Assembly: GCA_037200045.1 (NCBI GenBank) | Contig: JBBCHM010000002.1 | Coordinates: 1,353,241 to 1,417,240, forward strand | Direction: 5' to 3' | Origin: Rhizomicrobium sp. | GTDB taxonomy: Bacteria; Pseudomonadota; Alphaproteobacteria; Micropepsales; Micropepsaceae | DNA: 64,000 nucleotides | Program-made: the position numbers and the translations under genes | The notes under the pieces: generated by a model | Databases searched by the model: none | What the model was told of the DNA's origin: nothing | Seen by the model: the letters and a program-made list of their open reading frames with translations, nothing else | Shown here: piece after piece, positions 26,013 to 35,016 of the stretch | Layout of the letters: the number at the start of each line of letters is the position of its first letter | Numbering within the stretch: the stretch's first letter is position 1

Positions 26013-27641
26013 TCAGAACAGCGCCGCCGCCTTGGTGAGGGCGATATAAAGGCCGATCAGGAACGGAACGCCCACCGCCAGCCACGCCACGACGCCGAGC
26101 GCGCCGAGCCCGCCCCGCGCCGCGGTAGCGGCATCGGCCGTCACGCGGTCTTCATGCTGCAGCGCCCGTTCGCGCGCCAGCTGTTCCTCGGTCATGTAGT
26201 TCTTCTCGTTGACCGGCCGCACGAACAGGTTGCACAGCAGGCCGACGAACAGAAGGCCGGCCATGATGTAGAGCGTCCCGTCATAGACGAGCGCTTTCGG
26301 CACGCCATGCGCAAGCTGGGTGTCGCGCAGGCCCGCGATCAGCGCCGGTCCCGCCACGCCGGCGACCGACCAGGCGGTGATGAGCCGGCCATGGATGGCG
26401 CCGACCATCTGCGTGCCGAAGATATCGGCGAGATAGGCCGGAAGGGTGGCGAAGCCGCCGCCATACATCGTGATGATGATGCAGACCGAGGCCACGAACG
26501 CGGTCGCAAGACCCATATGGCCCCAGGTCGGCAGCAGACAGTAGAGGACGATGCCGAGAATGAAGAACACGAAATAGGTGTTCTTCCGGCCGAGATAATC
26601 CGACAGCGAGGCCCAGAACAGCCGGCCCAGGCTGTTGAAGAGGCTGATCAGGCCGACCAGTCCCGCCGCGGCGGCGACGATCGCCGCCTTTTGCAGGTCG
26701 GTGAGCGCGGTATGCGCGGCCAGACCGAGCAGCCGGCCGCCGAACACCTCCTGCAGCATCGGGCTCGCCATCGAGATCACGGCGATGCCGGCGGTGACGT
26801 TCATGCACAACACGCCCCAGATCAGCCAGAATTGCGGCGTCTTCCATGCGACGTTCAGATGGACATGGCGGCCGGTGATCATGCCGCTGTTCGCGGCGGC
26901 CGGTTGGGTCCAGCCGGCGGGCTTCCAGCCGACCGGCGCGACGCGGAAGCCGAAGGCGCCGAGCGCCATGGCGACGAAATAGATCGCGCCCATGACCATC
27001 AGCGTGCTCGACACGCCCGACGTCCCGTCGGTCGCGAAGCGCGCCATCAGCCACACCGCGAGCGGCGAGCCGATCATCGCGCCGCCGCCATAGCCCATGA
27101 TGGCGAAGCCGGTCGCCATGCCGCGGCGGTCGGGAAACCATTTGATCAGGGTCGAGACCGGCGTGATGTAGCCCAGCCCCTGCCCGATGCCGCCGATGAA
27201 GCCGCAGCCGAGATAGACCAGCCAGAGCTGGTGGATCAGCACGCCATAGCCGCCGAGGATCAGTCCGCCGCCCCAGCACAACGCGGCGTAGAGCCCGGCC
27301 CGGCGCGGCCCGGCGCGCTCCAGCCAGCCGCCCCAGATCGCCGCCGAGATGCCCAGCATGGCGATGAAGGTCTCGAAGATGTGGGTGACGTCGGCAACCG
27401 ACCAGTTGCAATTGCTCGCCGTCAACTCGGCGAGGAATCCGCCCGAGCAGGCGGCCGCGCCGGGCAGCATCTTGCTCATCGGCAGCCAGAACACGCTGAA
27501 GCCATAGGCCATGCCGATGCACAGATGGATGGCGAGCGCCGCCGGCGGCACCAGCCAGCGGTTGAAGGCGGGGCCCGCGATGGTGCGCTCGCGCGCGAGG
27601 AAACTCGAGCCTCCGGTGCCGGAAAGGGTCGTGCTGGTCAT
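26013..27641 (-). CDS. OFA-family MFS transporter (oxalate/formate antiporter-like)
   Basis: The 542-residue membrane protein has about 12-14 helices. It carries OFA-family features such as HLCIGMAYGFSVFWLPMSKM, GCGFIGGIGQGLGYITPVST, LIKWFPDRRGMATGFAIMGY and GRLFWASLSDYLGRKNTYFV. The family exchanges oxalate and formate or takes up related monocarboxylates. A C-terminal cytoplasmic stretch precedes one last helix. The ATG at 27641 follows GGGAGACC. It lies 14 bases after the HPP gene and downstream of formate dehydrogenase, so formate or a related acid is the likely substrate. No oxalyl-CoA decarboxylase or formyl-CoA transferase is present in the window. Confidence 0.88.
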   Translation of the reverse strand: MTSTTLSGTGGSSFLARERTIAGPAFNRWLVPPAALAIHLCIGMAYGFSVFWLPMSKMLPGAAACSGGFLAELTASNCNWSVADVTHIFETFIAMLGISAAIWGGWLERAGPRRAGLYAALCWGGGLILGGYGVLIHQLWLVYLGCGFIGGIGQGLGYITPVSTLIKWFPDRRGMATGFAIMGYGGGAMIGSPLAVWLMARFATDGTSGVSSTLMVMGAIYFVAMALGAFGFRVAPVGWKPAGWTQPAAANSGMITGRHVHLNVAWKTPQFWLIWGVLCMNVTAGIAVISMASPMLQEVFGGRLLGLAAHTALTDLQKAAIVAAAAGLVGLISLFNSLGRLFWASLSDYLGRKNTYFVFFILGIVLYCLLPTWGHMGLATAFVASVCIIITMYGGGFATLPAYLADIFGTQMVGAIHGRLITAWSVAGVAGPALIAGLRDTQLAHGVPKALVYDGTLYIMAGLLFVGLLCNLFVRPVNEKNYMTEEQLARERALQHEDRVTADAATAARGGLGALGVVAWLAVGVPFLIGLYIALTKAAALF

Positions 27642-27655
27642 GAGGTCTCCCGATT

Positions 27656-28165
27656 TTATTGGATTGGATAGGGTCGATGCGAAAGGATGCGGTGATAGAC
27701 GAAGGCGCCGGCGACGATCAGCACCGCGCCCGCGAGCACCGGCGACAGCAGGAACGTCCATCCCGCCTTGGCCAGGATCGCCACGATGGGATCGGCGCCG
27801 GCCGGCGGGTGCAGCGTGCCGGTCAATTCCATGAGCGCGATGGAAAGCCCGACCGCGAGCGCGAAGCTCCACGGCGTGGCGCCGAGCAGCGCGTAAGCCG
27901 AAAGGCCGACCGTGGCGGACACCAGATGCCCGCCGATCACATTGCGCGGCTGCGCCAGGGGGCTGTGCGGCAGCGCGAACACCAGCACGCAGCTCGCCCC
28001 GAACGGCGCGATGAGAAGCATCGTGTGCAGGCTCGCGCTCGCCTGCGCCAGCAGGAAGATCACGATGAACCCGCCGAGGCCGGAAACCGCCGCGAAGCCG
28101 AGCTTGCGCGCCAGCGACGGCAGAGGCTCCGGCCCCAGCTTTGAAGCGTCGTCCTGTATGGACAT
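27656..28165 (-). CDS. HPP-family membrane protein
   Basis: The 169-residue protein has four predicted transmembrane helices and the diagnostic LTGTLHPPAGADP motif that gives the HPP family its name, plus LIAPFGASCVLVFALPHSPL. HPP proteins are integral membrane proteins; some plant and cyanobacterial members have been linked to nitrite transport, but most are uncharacterised. The ATG at 28165 was chosen over a TTG five codons earlier. It lies 56 bases after formate dehydrogenase and 14 bases before the OFA transporter, so it may help move a small anion in this operon. Confidence 0.88.
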   Translation of the reverse strand: MSIQDDASKLGPEPLPSLARKLGFAAVSGLGGFIVIFLLAQASASLHTMLLIAPFGASCVLVFALPHSPLAQPRNVIGGHLVSATVGLSAYALLGATPWSFALAVGLSIALMELTGTLHPPAGADPIVAILAKAGWTFLLSPVLAGAVLIVAGAFVYHRILSHRPYPIQ

Positions 28166-28221
28166 TCCCGGTGTTTCCAAAACGAGAAGGGCCGGCGCGT
28201 GCCGGCCCCTCCCTTGCGTTT

Positions 28222-29421
28222 TTATCGTTTGAACTTGGCGGCTTCTTCGGAACCCTTGGTGGCGTCGCCTTCGCTGTAGGAATGCGCGCCGGTGCCCGCG
28301 AGCTTGCCGCCCTGAACGATCAGGTACTCATCGCGGATCGGACGACCCTCGAAGAAGCATTCCAGGATCTCGCGCGTGCCCGCCGCGTAGCGTGCCTGCG
28401 CCGACAGCGAGGTGCCGGAGATATGCGGCGTCATACCGTGATGCGGCATGGTCCGCCACGGATGATCCTTGGGCGCCGGCTGCGGGAACCAGACGTCGCC
28501 CGCATAGCCGGCGAGCTGGCCGCTTTCCAATGCGCGCACGATGGCGTCGCGGTCGCAGATCTTGCCGCGTGCCGTGTTCACCAGATAGGCGCCGCGCTTC
28601 ATCTTCGACAGCAGCTTGTCGTTGAACAGGCCCTCGGTCTCGGGATGCAGCGGCGCGTTGATGGTGACGACGTCGCACACCTTCACCATGTCCTCGACAT
28701 TGGGATGCCAGGTCAGGCCCAGTTCCTTCTCGACCGCATCCGGCAGGCGATGGCGGTCGTAATAGTGCAGGTGCATGTCGAAGGGCTTAAGCCGCTTCAG
28801 CACGGCCAGGCCGATGCGGCCGGCGGCCACGGTGCCGACATGCATGCCTTCGACGTCATAGGAGCGTGCCACGCAGTCGGCGATGTTCCAGCCGCCCTTC
28901 ACCACCCACTGATAGGAGGGGATGTAGTTGCGCACCAGCCCGAGGATCATCATCACGACATGCTCGGAGACGCTGATCGAGTTGCAATAGGTCACCTCGA
29001 CGACCGAGATGCCGCGCTCGCTCGCGGCCTTCAGATCGACGTGGTCGGACCCGATGCCGGCGGTGATCGCGAGCTTCAGGTTCTTGGCCTTGGCGATGCG
29101 CTCGGCGGTCAGATAGGCCGGCCAGAAGGGCTGCGAGATCACGATGTCGGCATCGACCAGCTCGCGCTCGAACACCGAGTCCGGGCCGTCCTTGTCGGAG
29201 GTCACGACGAATTTGTGGCCGTGGGATTCGAGATATTTGCGCAGACCCAGCTCGCCCGACACGCTGCCCAGCAGCGTGCCCGGCTTGAAATCGATCGCTT
29301 CGGGGGTCGGCAGCGTCTGCCCGCCGGGATAGCCGTCTATCTTCGGCAGGCCGTCCCGCGCATAGGATTTGGGATAGCCGGTGACCGGATCGTCATAGAG
29401 AACGCAAACAACCTTCGCCAT
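28222..29421 (-). CDS. fdh: NAD-dependent formate dehydrogenase (metal-free)
   Basis: The 399-residue enzyme matches the Pseudomonas sp. 101-type formate dehydrogenase in length and motifs. These are SQPFWPAYLTAERIAKAKNL, AGIGSDHVDLKAA, the NAD site VGTVAAGRIGLAVLKRL followed by the NAD-selecting aspartate in YYDRHRLP, NTARGKICDRDAIV, and the catalytic histidine in PHISGTSLSAQARYA. It oxidises formate to CO2 with NAD+ reduction in the cytoplasm. AGGA precedes the chosen ATG at 29421. It is downstream of a LysR gene on the same strand and upstream of the HPP and OFA transporter genes, forming a formate-use locus. Confidence 0.95.
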   Translation of the reverse strand: MAKVVCVLYDDPVTGYPKSYARDGLPKIDGYPGGQTLPTPEAIDFKPGTLLGSVSGELGLRKYLESHGHKFVVTSDKDGPDSVFERELVDADIVISQPFWPAYLTAERIAKAKNLKLAITAGIGSDHVDLKAASERGISVVEVTYCNSISVSEHVVMMILGLVRNYIPSYQWVVKGGWNIADCVARSYDVEGMHVGTVAAGRIGLAVLKRLKPFDMHLHYYDRHRLPDAVEKELGLTWHPNVEDMVKVCDVVTINAPLHPETEGLFNDKLLSKMKRGAYLVNTARGKICDRDAIVRALESGQLAGYAGDVWFPQPAPKDHPWRTMPHHGMTPHISGTSLSAQARYAAGTREILECFFEGRPIRDEYLIVQGGKLAGTGAHSYSEGDATKGSEEAAKFKR

Positions 29422-29634
29422 TGGGATATTCCTCATGCTTCGAATTTTGCGGAAGAGGAACGTCCATGGCGGTCTTGGGGATTGTCATCGAAGTGTCGCG
29501 CGCCGGATCGTTTCCTCGTTCGAAGGAAGCGTGCGCTTGGCGCGCCTTCGTCTCGCATCGAACGCGGCGATACTGGTCCTGCGTGCGTTGCAGCATCCAA
29601 TGAAAGCTTTGGAACGCCTGATAGGCGAATCCGA

Positions 29635-30549
29635 TCAAGCTTCTCGCGGTTGCGAGAAGGTGAAGCCGAGATCGCCTTCCAGCACCGTGGCGAGCAGCGC
29701 GTTCGACATCGGCGACGGCGGCTCCCGGTTGGAGAGCACCAGCCCGATGGCTTGCGTGTGCACCGGCTCGACCAGGTCGATGGCCACCAGATCGCGCATG
29801 CCGCCGAACATGTAGGAGAAGGTGTGCGGCACGATGCTCGACCATTCGCCGTGCTGGAGGTGCGAATAGATGCCGAGAAAGGAATTGCTGACGATCGGCG
29901 GCGTTATCGCCACGCCGATGGAGGCGAGAAGATTGGTGATGATGCGCCGGTTCTGCATGTCCTCGCTGAGAAGGCAGAGCTTCTCGGCGGCGGCCTCGGT
30001 CCAGGTGACGGTGCGGCGCGCCGCCAGCGGATGCTCGCGCCGCGTCACGAACACGTAATGCTCGCGGTAAAGCGGAATGCGGCGGACATTCTCCAGCGGC
30101 TCGTTCTCCAGATAGGTGATGCCGCCGTCGAGCTCGAATGCGTCGAGGCCGCGCTGGATGGTGCGCGAGTTCAGCGACTGGATTTCGACGTCCGCGGCCG
30201 GATGGTCCTTGCAGAACTTCGCCGTGACGAACGACACCGAGGGCATGGCGGCCGGGATGACGCCGAGCCGCAGCGTGCCGACCATGCCCTTGCGCAGGCG
30301 CGAGAGGTCGTCGCGCAGGCTGTTGTAGTCGGTGAGAATCTGCCGGCCCCAGGCGAGCACCCGCTCGCCCTCCGGCGTCAATCCGACGAAGTGGTGATTG
30401 CGGATCACGAGGCGGGCCTCGAGGTCCTCTTCCAGCTTGCGGATCGCGGCGGACAGCGTCGGCTGCGCCACGTTGCTGGCCTCCGCGGCGCGCGCGAAGT
30501 GGCGCTCCCGCGCCAGGGTCACGAAATAGGCAAGATGGCGGACAAGCAT
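29635..30549 (-). CDS. LysR-family regulator of the formate locus
   Basis: The 304-residue protein has the N-terminal winged helix (LAYFVTLARERHFARAAEAS, NVAQPTLSAAIRKLEEDLE) and a LysR effector domain with LGVIPAAMPSVSFVTAKF and a C-terminal LVEPVHTQAIGLVLSNREPP. It is read in the same direction as the formate dehydrogenase gene, 213 bases upstream. LysR regulators of this subgroup often accompany formate dehydrogenase genes and activate them in response to formate; that role is inferred here from position. No clear dyad was found in the 213-base gap. Confidence 0.9.
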   Translation of the reverse strand: MLVRHLAYFVTLARERHFARAAEASNVAQPTLSAAIRKLEEDLEARLVIRNHHFVGLTPEGERVLAWGRQILTDYNSLRDDLSRLRKGMVGTLRLGVIPAAMPSVSFVTAKFCKDHPAADVEIQSLNSRTIQRGLDAFELDGGITYLENEPLENVRRIPLYREHYVFVTRREHPLAARRTVTWTEAAAEKLCLLSEDMQNRRIITNLLASIGVAITPPIVSNSFLGIYSHLQHGEWSSIVPHTFSYMFGGMRDLVAIDLVEPVHTQAIGLVLSNREPPSPMSNALLATVLEGDLGFTFSQPREA

Positions 30550-31218
30550 GGCCGGATGGTTATAGCAGGGTTTTCAAGCCGGGCGGCCTCGGCCATCGAC
30601 CTCAAGCCGATGTGGCGATCCGGAAGGCGCCGCGCAGGCATCGGATCGCCATGCCGAGCGGCACGGCGAGCGCCGTCCAGGCCAGAACGCGCGCCACGGC
30701 GCTGTCGATCAGCAAGGCGTCAATGCGGTTCTGGATAGCCTGCACCGCCAGGCCGGCTGGCAGATGCCGGGGCTGCTCGCCCATCTGGCGATGGAGGCCC
30801 AGAAAGGGCTGGTAAGCGGCACGCAACCCGCCGACGCGAAATATTACCGCGACAAGCTGATTCCGATCGGCCGCTGATCCGGCGGTCGGCAATGGGGTTC
30901 GAAGACGGTGGTGCCATGAGACGGCCCTCGCAAGGAATGCGCGCTTGGGGGACTGAACCTGCCGAAACGCGCGGTCACCGCGCTGAAGCGCGCCGGCATT
31001 TTCACGCTGGACGATGCCGCCGAATGGTCGGATCGCAGCCTTCTCTCGCTGCCGCATATCGGTCCGGTGGCGGTGGCTTCGTTGCGGGCGCTCATCGGCG
31101 AGACGGCGAGGACCGGCGAGCTGCTTCGCCTGCCGTCTCGGCGGGCGATGCGCGGCGGTCCGCGCGAACATGCAAGCCTGCCGTGACGGGTCCGATCCAG
31201 ATGCTTTCCCGGCGAAGT
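30550..31218. other. Decayed intergenic region with gene-like fragments
   Basis: About 670 bases lie between the LysR and D-2-hydroxyacid dehydrogenase genes. Three fragments look protein-like but lack starts: a minus-strand C-terminal tail ending at 30602 with a hydrophobic helix (VLAWTALAVPLGMAI), a plus-strand tail ending at 30877 (KYYRDKLIPIGR), and the helix-hairpin-helix segment at 30920-31186. The region looks like a graveyard of small genes. Confidence 0.4.
30920..31186 (+). pseudogene. Helix-hairpin-helix / RNA-polymerase-alpha-CTD-like fragment without a normal start
   Basis: The frame reads LNLPKRAVTALKRAGIFTLD, then AAEWSDRSLLSLPHIGPVAV and ASLRALIGE. This resembles the helix-hairpin-helix unit of RNA polymerase alpha C-terminal domains (A-x-x-x-L-x-x-x-G-x-x-T-L-x-D with L-x-x-L-x-x-I-G-P). 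An in-frame TGA lies at 30917-30919 and no ATG, GTG or TTG occurs before the domain; only CTG codons do. It is therefore a 5'-truncated remnant or uses a rare start. The tail after the domain is Arg-rich. Confidence 0.4.
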
Positions 31219-32205
31219 CTAACGCCGCAGCGCCTCGCGGTTCACGATCCGCACGGGCTTTCCATCCAGCCACGCCGCCACGGCTTCCACCGCGTCGGAA
31301 TAGACCGCGCCCAGCAATTCGCGGGTGACGTATCCAAGGTGGGGAGACAGCGTCACGTTCGGCAGGAACCGCAACGGATGATCGGCCGGCAGCGGTTCGG
31401 CGTCGTAGACATCCAGTCCCGCTCCGGCGATCTGTCCGGCCCCGAGCGCGGCGATCAGAGCCGCTTCGTCGACGATCGGGCCTCGGGACGTGTTGATCAG
31501 ATAGGCGCTCGGCTTCATCAGCGCCAGTTCGGATTCGGTGACGAGACCTCGCGTGCGCTCCGACAGCACCAGATGGATGGAGACCACATCCGCTTCCGCA
31601 AAGAGAGCCGTTTTCTCGACCCGGCGCACGCCAACCGCCGCCGCGGCCTCGTCGGTCAGATTCTGGCTCCAGGCGATGACCTCCATCCCGAACACTTTCG
31701 CGTATTCGGCCATGCGTTTGCCGATCCGGCCGAGGCCGAGAAGGCCGAGCGTCTTGCCGTGCAAGGTCATGCCGGTGGTGGTCTGCCACCCGCCCTCGCG
31801 CATGCGCCGATGTTCTTCGGCCAGGTTGCGCACCGTCGCGATCATCAACCCCCAAGCCAGTTCCGGGGTGCCGTTGCCGGCAGCGGCGAATCTGGGGTTG
31901 GCGAAGTTGGGATGGACCACAAGGATGCCCCGTTCGCCGGCGGCCGCCATGTCCAGGTTCGTCAGGCTCATGCCGACGATGGTGATCAGTTTCAGTTTCG
32001 GCAGCCGCTCGATCAGCGTGCGCGGAAAAGCCATGCGCTCGCGCAGGGTGCAGACCGCGTCGAACGCTTGCAGCGCCTCCACGGCCTCGTCCTCGGTGAG
32101 ATGACGGTCGAAAGCCGTGACGTCCGCCCTGCTCCGCACGGGCGACCAGTCGGCGAGGTCGAGCGCGACGCCGGCATAGTCGTCGAGTATCGCCACTTTG
32201 GGCAT
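31219..32205 (-). CDS. D-2-hydroxyacid dehydrogenase family protein
   Basis: The 328-residue protein has the two-domain fold of the family. It shows the NAD-binding LGLLGLGRIGKRMAEYAKVF, the catalytic-arginine region INTSRGPIVDEAALIAALG, GAGLDVYDAEPLPADHPL, and the catalytic histidine in VTLSPHLGYVTRELL. The substrate-binding N-terminal part contains KLITIVGMSLTNLDMAAAGE. Members interconvert 2-hydroxy acids and 2-oxo acids with NAD(P)H or act in phosphonate and serine pathways. GGGAGACC lies just upstream of the ATG. It stands alone between a decayed region and the kinase/HerA pair, and the substrate is unknown. Confidence 0.92.
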   Translation of the reverse strand: MPKVAILDDYAGVALDLADWSPVRSRADVTAFDRHLTEDEAVEALQAFDAVCTLRERMAFPRTLIERLPKLKLITIVGMSLTNLDMAAAGERGILVVHPNFANPRFAAAGNGTPELAWGLMIATVRNLAEEHRRMREGGWQTTTGMTLHGKTLGLLGLGRIGKRMAEYAKVFGMEVIAWSQNLTDEAAAAVGVRRVEKTALFAEADVVSIHLVLSERTRGLVTESELALMKPSAYLINTSRGPIVDEAALIAALGAGQIAGAGLDVYDAEPLPADHPLRFLPNVTLSPHLGYVTRELLGAVYSDAVEAVAAWLDGKPVRIVNREALRR

Positions 32206-32500
32206 GCGGTCTCCCGGTGTTCAACGACGCGGACGAATTGGATGCTACCACGCAAGCGAACGCCCATGCCATCCGGGCCTCTTCGGTGGCTGTTCCATCG
32301 CGCCGTGTTGACGCCGGCCAGCGGCGTGGCGAGCATCGCCGCATGAACGTCGATCCATCTACCCTCGTGACCCGAACATCGCTGCGGGAAGCTCGGCACG
32401 GCCGGAGCGTTAACGGCCGTTTACCCTGGAACGGGAACCGTCGTTAACCGGGAGTGAAAGTATCGCCCCCTATCCTCGGCCCTTCAGTCGGGGTGCACGC

Positions 32501-33319
32501 ATGCAACGCCAGCGCAAGATCGCGCTTCGGGAATCGCTTCTGTCGCGATACGCGGAATCTCTCGGCGAGATGACGATGCGCAAGCGGCACGAACAGGCGA
32601 TGAAGGCCGCGCGCGCCGAATCCGAACTCGCCAACCGCACCAAATCCGCCTTCCTCGCCACGATGAGCCACGAGCTGCGCACGCCGCTCAATTCGATCAT
32701 CGGCTTCTCCGACGTGATCGTGTCGCAGAAGGACCCCAGAAGCGCCGAATACGCCCAGCACATCGCCAAATCGGGGCGCCGGCTGCTCGAGGTCGTGTCC
32801 GACATCCTAGACATCTCCAAGATCGAGAGCGGCAGCTTCGTGCTCAACCGCCAGCCGGCCGATCTGGGCGACATCGTGGACGCCGCCGCCGAGACGATGC
32901 GCGAGGCGATCGCGCAAAAGCACCAGGCGCTGGACGTGCGCGTGCCGCGCGACCTGCCGATGCTGACGGTCGATTCCAAGCGCATCCGGCAGGTGCTGGT
33001 GAACCTGCTTTCCAACGCCAGCAAATTCACGCCGGAGCGCGGCCGCATCGTCCTGGTGGCGCGCGCCAATCCCGATGGCGGCGCGACCATCGCCGTGGCC
33101 GATACCGGCGTCGGCATGTCCCCCGACCAGATCGCCGTCGCGCTCAAGCCCTTCGGCCAGGTCCAGGGCCATCTGTCGCGCACCCAGGAAGGGGCCGGCC
33201 TCGGCCTTCCCATCGCGCGCGGACTGGCGCGCCAGCACGGCGGCGACATCTTCATCGAGAGCAAGCCCGGCCAGGGCACCACCGTCCTCTTCAGCCTGCC
33301 ACGGAGCGCCGCGTCATGA
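32501..33319 (+). CDS. Sensorless histidine kinase
   Basis: The 272-residue protein lacks transmembrane and sensor domains. It has a short N-terminal coiled segment (residues 1-50) and then a HisKA domain with the phospho-acceptor H57 in ATMSHELRTPLNSIIGFSDV. The catalytic HATPase domain follows with the N-box (LVNLLSNASKFTPE, N172), the G1 box DTGVGM (201-206), and the G2 box GAGLGLPIARG. It should autophosphorylate in the cytoplasm. Its stop overlaps the start of the HerA-like ATPase gene (ATGA), so translation is coupled. No response regulator is encoded next to it. Confidence 0.92.
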   Translation: MQRQRKIALRESLLSRYAESLGEMTMRKRHEQAMKAARAESELANRTKSAFLATMSHELRTPLNSIIGFSDVIVSQKDPRSAEYAQHIAKSGRRLLEVVSDILDISKIESGSFVLNRQPADLGDIVDAAAETMREAIAQKHQALDVRVPRDLPMLTVDSKRIRQVLVNLLSNASKFTPERGRIVLVARANPDGGATIAVADTGVGMSPDQIAVALKPFGQVQGHLSRTQEGAGLGLPIARGLARQHGGDIFIESKPGQGTTVLFSLPRSAAS

Positions 33320-35016
33320 ACCAGGTCTTCCGTCCGCCGGCACCGCCCGCCAGCGCGGCCCTGCCCAAGGAACGCCGCGGCGTGCCGGCCAGCCCGCCGG
33401 TGCAGATCGCCCATGTCGTGTCGGTCGCCGGCTCGCACTGCATCGCGGTGCTGGAGCACCGGGCCAAGGGCGCGGTCGCGGCCAAGGATCCGCGCGTGCA
33501 GATCGGCGCGCTGGTGAAGATCGTGACGCCCGCTTCCGCCGTGATGGGACTGGTCTCGGCGATGACCGCGCCGATGCCCAACGCCGACGGCCCCGAGGAG
33601 ACCGGCCTCATCGAGATCAATCTCGCCGGCGAAGTGGCGGTCGACGACACTTCCAAGCGCCTGACCTTCAAGCGCGGCGTGACGCAGCTTCCCTCGATCG
33701 GCGATCCGGTGCTGTTCGCCGACCGCCACGACCTGACCCGCGTCTACGCCCCGCCGGCGGTCGCCAGCGTCAAGGTCGGCACCCTGTTCCAGGACCCGAG
33801 CGTGCCGGCGCGGCTCCTGACCGACGATCTGCTCGCCAAGCATTTCATCGTGGTGGGCTCGACCGGCTCGGGCAAGTCCTGCGCGCTCACCGCGATCCTG
33901 CAGCGGCTGCTCTACGAGCATTCCGGCGCCCATGTCGTGATCCTGGACGTGCACAACGAATATGCCACCGCCTTCGAGGGCATGGTGGAGCGGGTCACGC
34001 TGAACAATTTCAACCTGCCCTTCTGGCTGCTCAACTTCACCGAATTGTCGGCGGCGCTGACCTCCAAGGACCAGCACCACGACGCCGAGATCGAGATCCT
34101 GAGCGAGGCGGTGGTCTACGCCAAGCGGCGCTATTCGGAAGCCGCGGCGGGCCGCGCGCGCCGGCCGCAGGAAATGTCCGCGGTCATCAGCGTCGACACG
34201 CCGACGCCGTTCCGCCTCTCCGACGTGACCGCCTATATCGACGACCGGCTGGGCAAGCTGGAACGCACGCATATGACGCTGCCCTATCGCCGGCTGAAGA
34301 CCCAGATCGAGAGCCTGGTCGCCGACCAGCGCTACAATTTCATGTTCGGCAGCCTGACCATCCAGGACACGATGACCGACGTGCTGAGCCGGCTGTTCCG
34401 CATCCCGAACGAGGGGCGGCCGATCACCGTGGTGGACCTTTCCACCGCGCCGCCGGAAATCCTCGACGTCATCATCTCGGTGATCTCGCGGCTTGCCTTC
34501 GACCTCGCCGTCTGGAGCAACGGCGCGGTGCCGATGCTGCTGGTCTGCGAGGAGGCGCATCGCTACGCCCCGGCCTCGGACAAGGACGTGACCTTCGTGC
34601 CGACGCGGCGCGAACTGGGGCGCATCGCCAAGGAGGGACGCAAATACTCGCTGTCGCTGGCGCTGGTGACGCAGCGGCCGTCCGACCTCGATCCCAACAT
34701 CCTGTCGCAATGCGGCACCGCAGTCGCCATGCGCCTTTCCAGCGAGCGCGACCAGCAGGTGATCCGCGCCAACACCTATGAGGGCATGATCGATCTGCTC
34801 GATTTCCTGCCGCTGCTCGGCGACCGCGAGGCCATCGTGCTCGGCCAGGGCGTGTCGATGCCGATGCGCATCAAGTTCGACGTGCTGGGCCGCGGCAATG
34901 TCCCGAAGAACATGAACGCCGGCTTCTCCAAATCGTGGAAGGGCCAGAAGCTGGAGCGCGCCTCGCTCGACGCCATCGTCACGCGCTGGCGCCAGGGCGG
35001 GCGCGAGCGGGAATAG
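33316..35016 (+). CDS. HerA-like ATPase / DNA translocase (DUF87)
   Basis: The 566-residue protein has an N-terminal HAS-barrel-like domain (residues about 30-150) and then a HerA/FtsK-type ATPase with Walker A GSTGSGKS (181-188), DVHNEYATAF, and Walker B LLVCEEAHRYAP (408-419). Sensor and arginine-finger regions follow: RRELGRIAKEGRKYSLSLAL, TQRPSDLDPNILSQCGT and MRLSSERDQQVIRANTYEG. HerA enzymes form hexamers that pump DNA, normally with the nuclease NurA, and related forms occur in defence systems. No nuclease gene adjoins it here; the partner encoded in the same operon is a histidine kinase, which is unusual. Confidence 0.92.
   Translation: MNQVFRPPAPPASAALPKERRGVPASPPVQIAHVVSVAGSHCIAVLEHRAKGAVAAKDPRVQIGALVKIVTPASAVMGLVSAMTAPMPNADGPEETGLIEINLAGEVAVDDTSKRLTFKRGVTQLPSIGDPVLFADRHDLTRVYAPPAVASVKVGTLFQDPSVPARLLTDDLLAKHFIVVGSTGSGKSCALTAILQRLLYEHSGAHVVILDVHNEYATAFEGMVERVTLNNFNLPFWLLNFTELSAALTSKDQHHDAEIEILSEAVVYAKRRYSEAAAGRARRPQEMSAVISVDTPTPFRLSDVTAYIDDRLGKLERTHMTLPYRRLKTQIESLVADQRYNFMFGSLTIQDTMTDVLSRLFRIPNEGRPITVVDLSTAPPEILDVIISVISRLAFDLAVWSNGAVPMLLVCEEAHRYAPASDKDVTFVPTRRELGRIAKEGRKYSLSLALVTQRPSDLDPNILSQCGTAVAMRLSSERDQQVIRANTYEGMIDLLDFLPLLGDREAIVLGQGVSMPMRIKFDVLGRGNVPKNMNAGFSKSWKGQKLERASLDAIVTRWRQGGRERE

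Noticed and set aside
24738-27671. 977-codon open frame on the plus strand opposite the DipZ-like and OFA transporter genes
   Set aside because: It spans two real genes on the other strand and has a repetitive Arg/Gln/Asp/Gly composition without domains.
28141-30738. 865-codon open frame opposite formate dehydrogenase and its LysR gene
   Set aside because: Shadow of two well-supported genes; no recognisable motif.
32470-34710. 746-codon open frame on the minus strand opposite the kinase and HerA-like genes
   Set aside because: Both plus-strand genes have full catalytic motifs; the antisense frame is a composition artefact.
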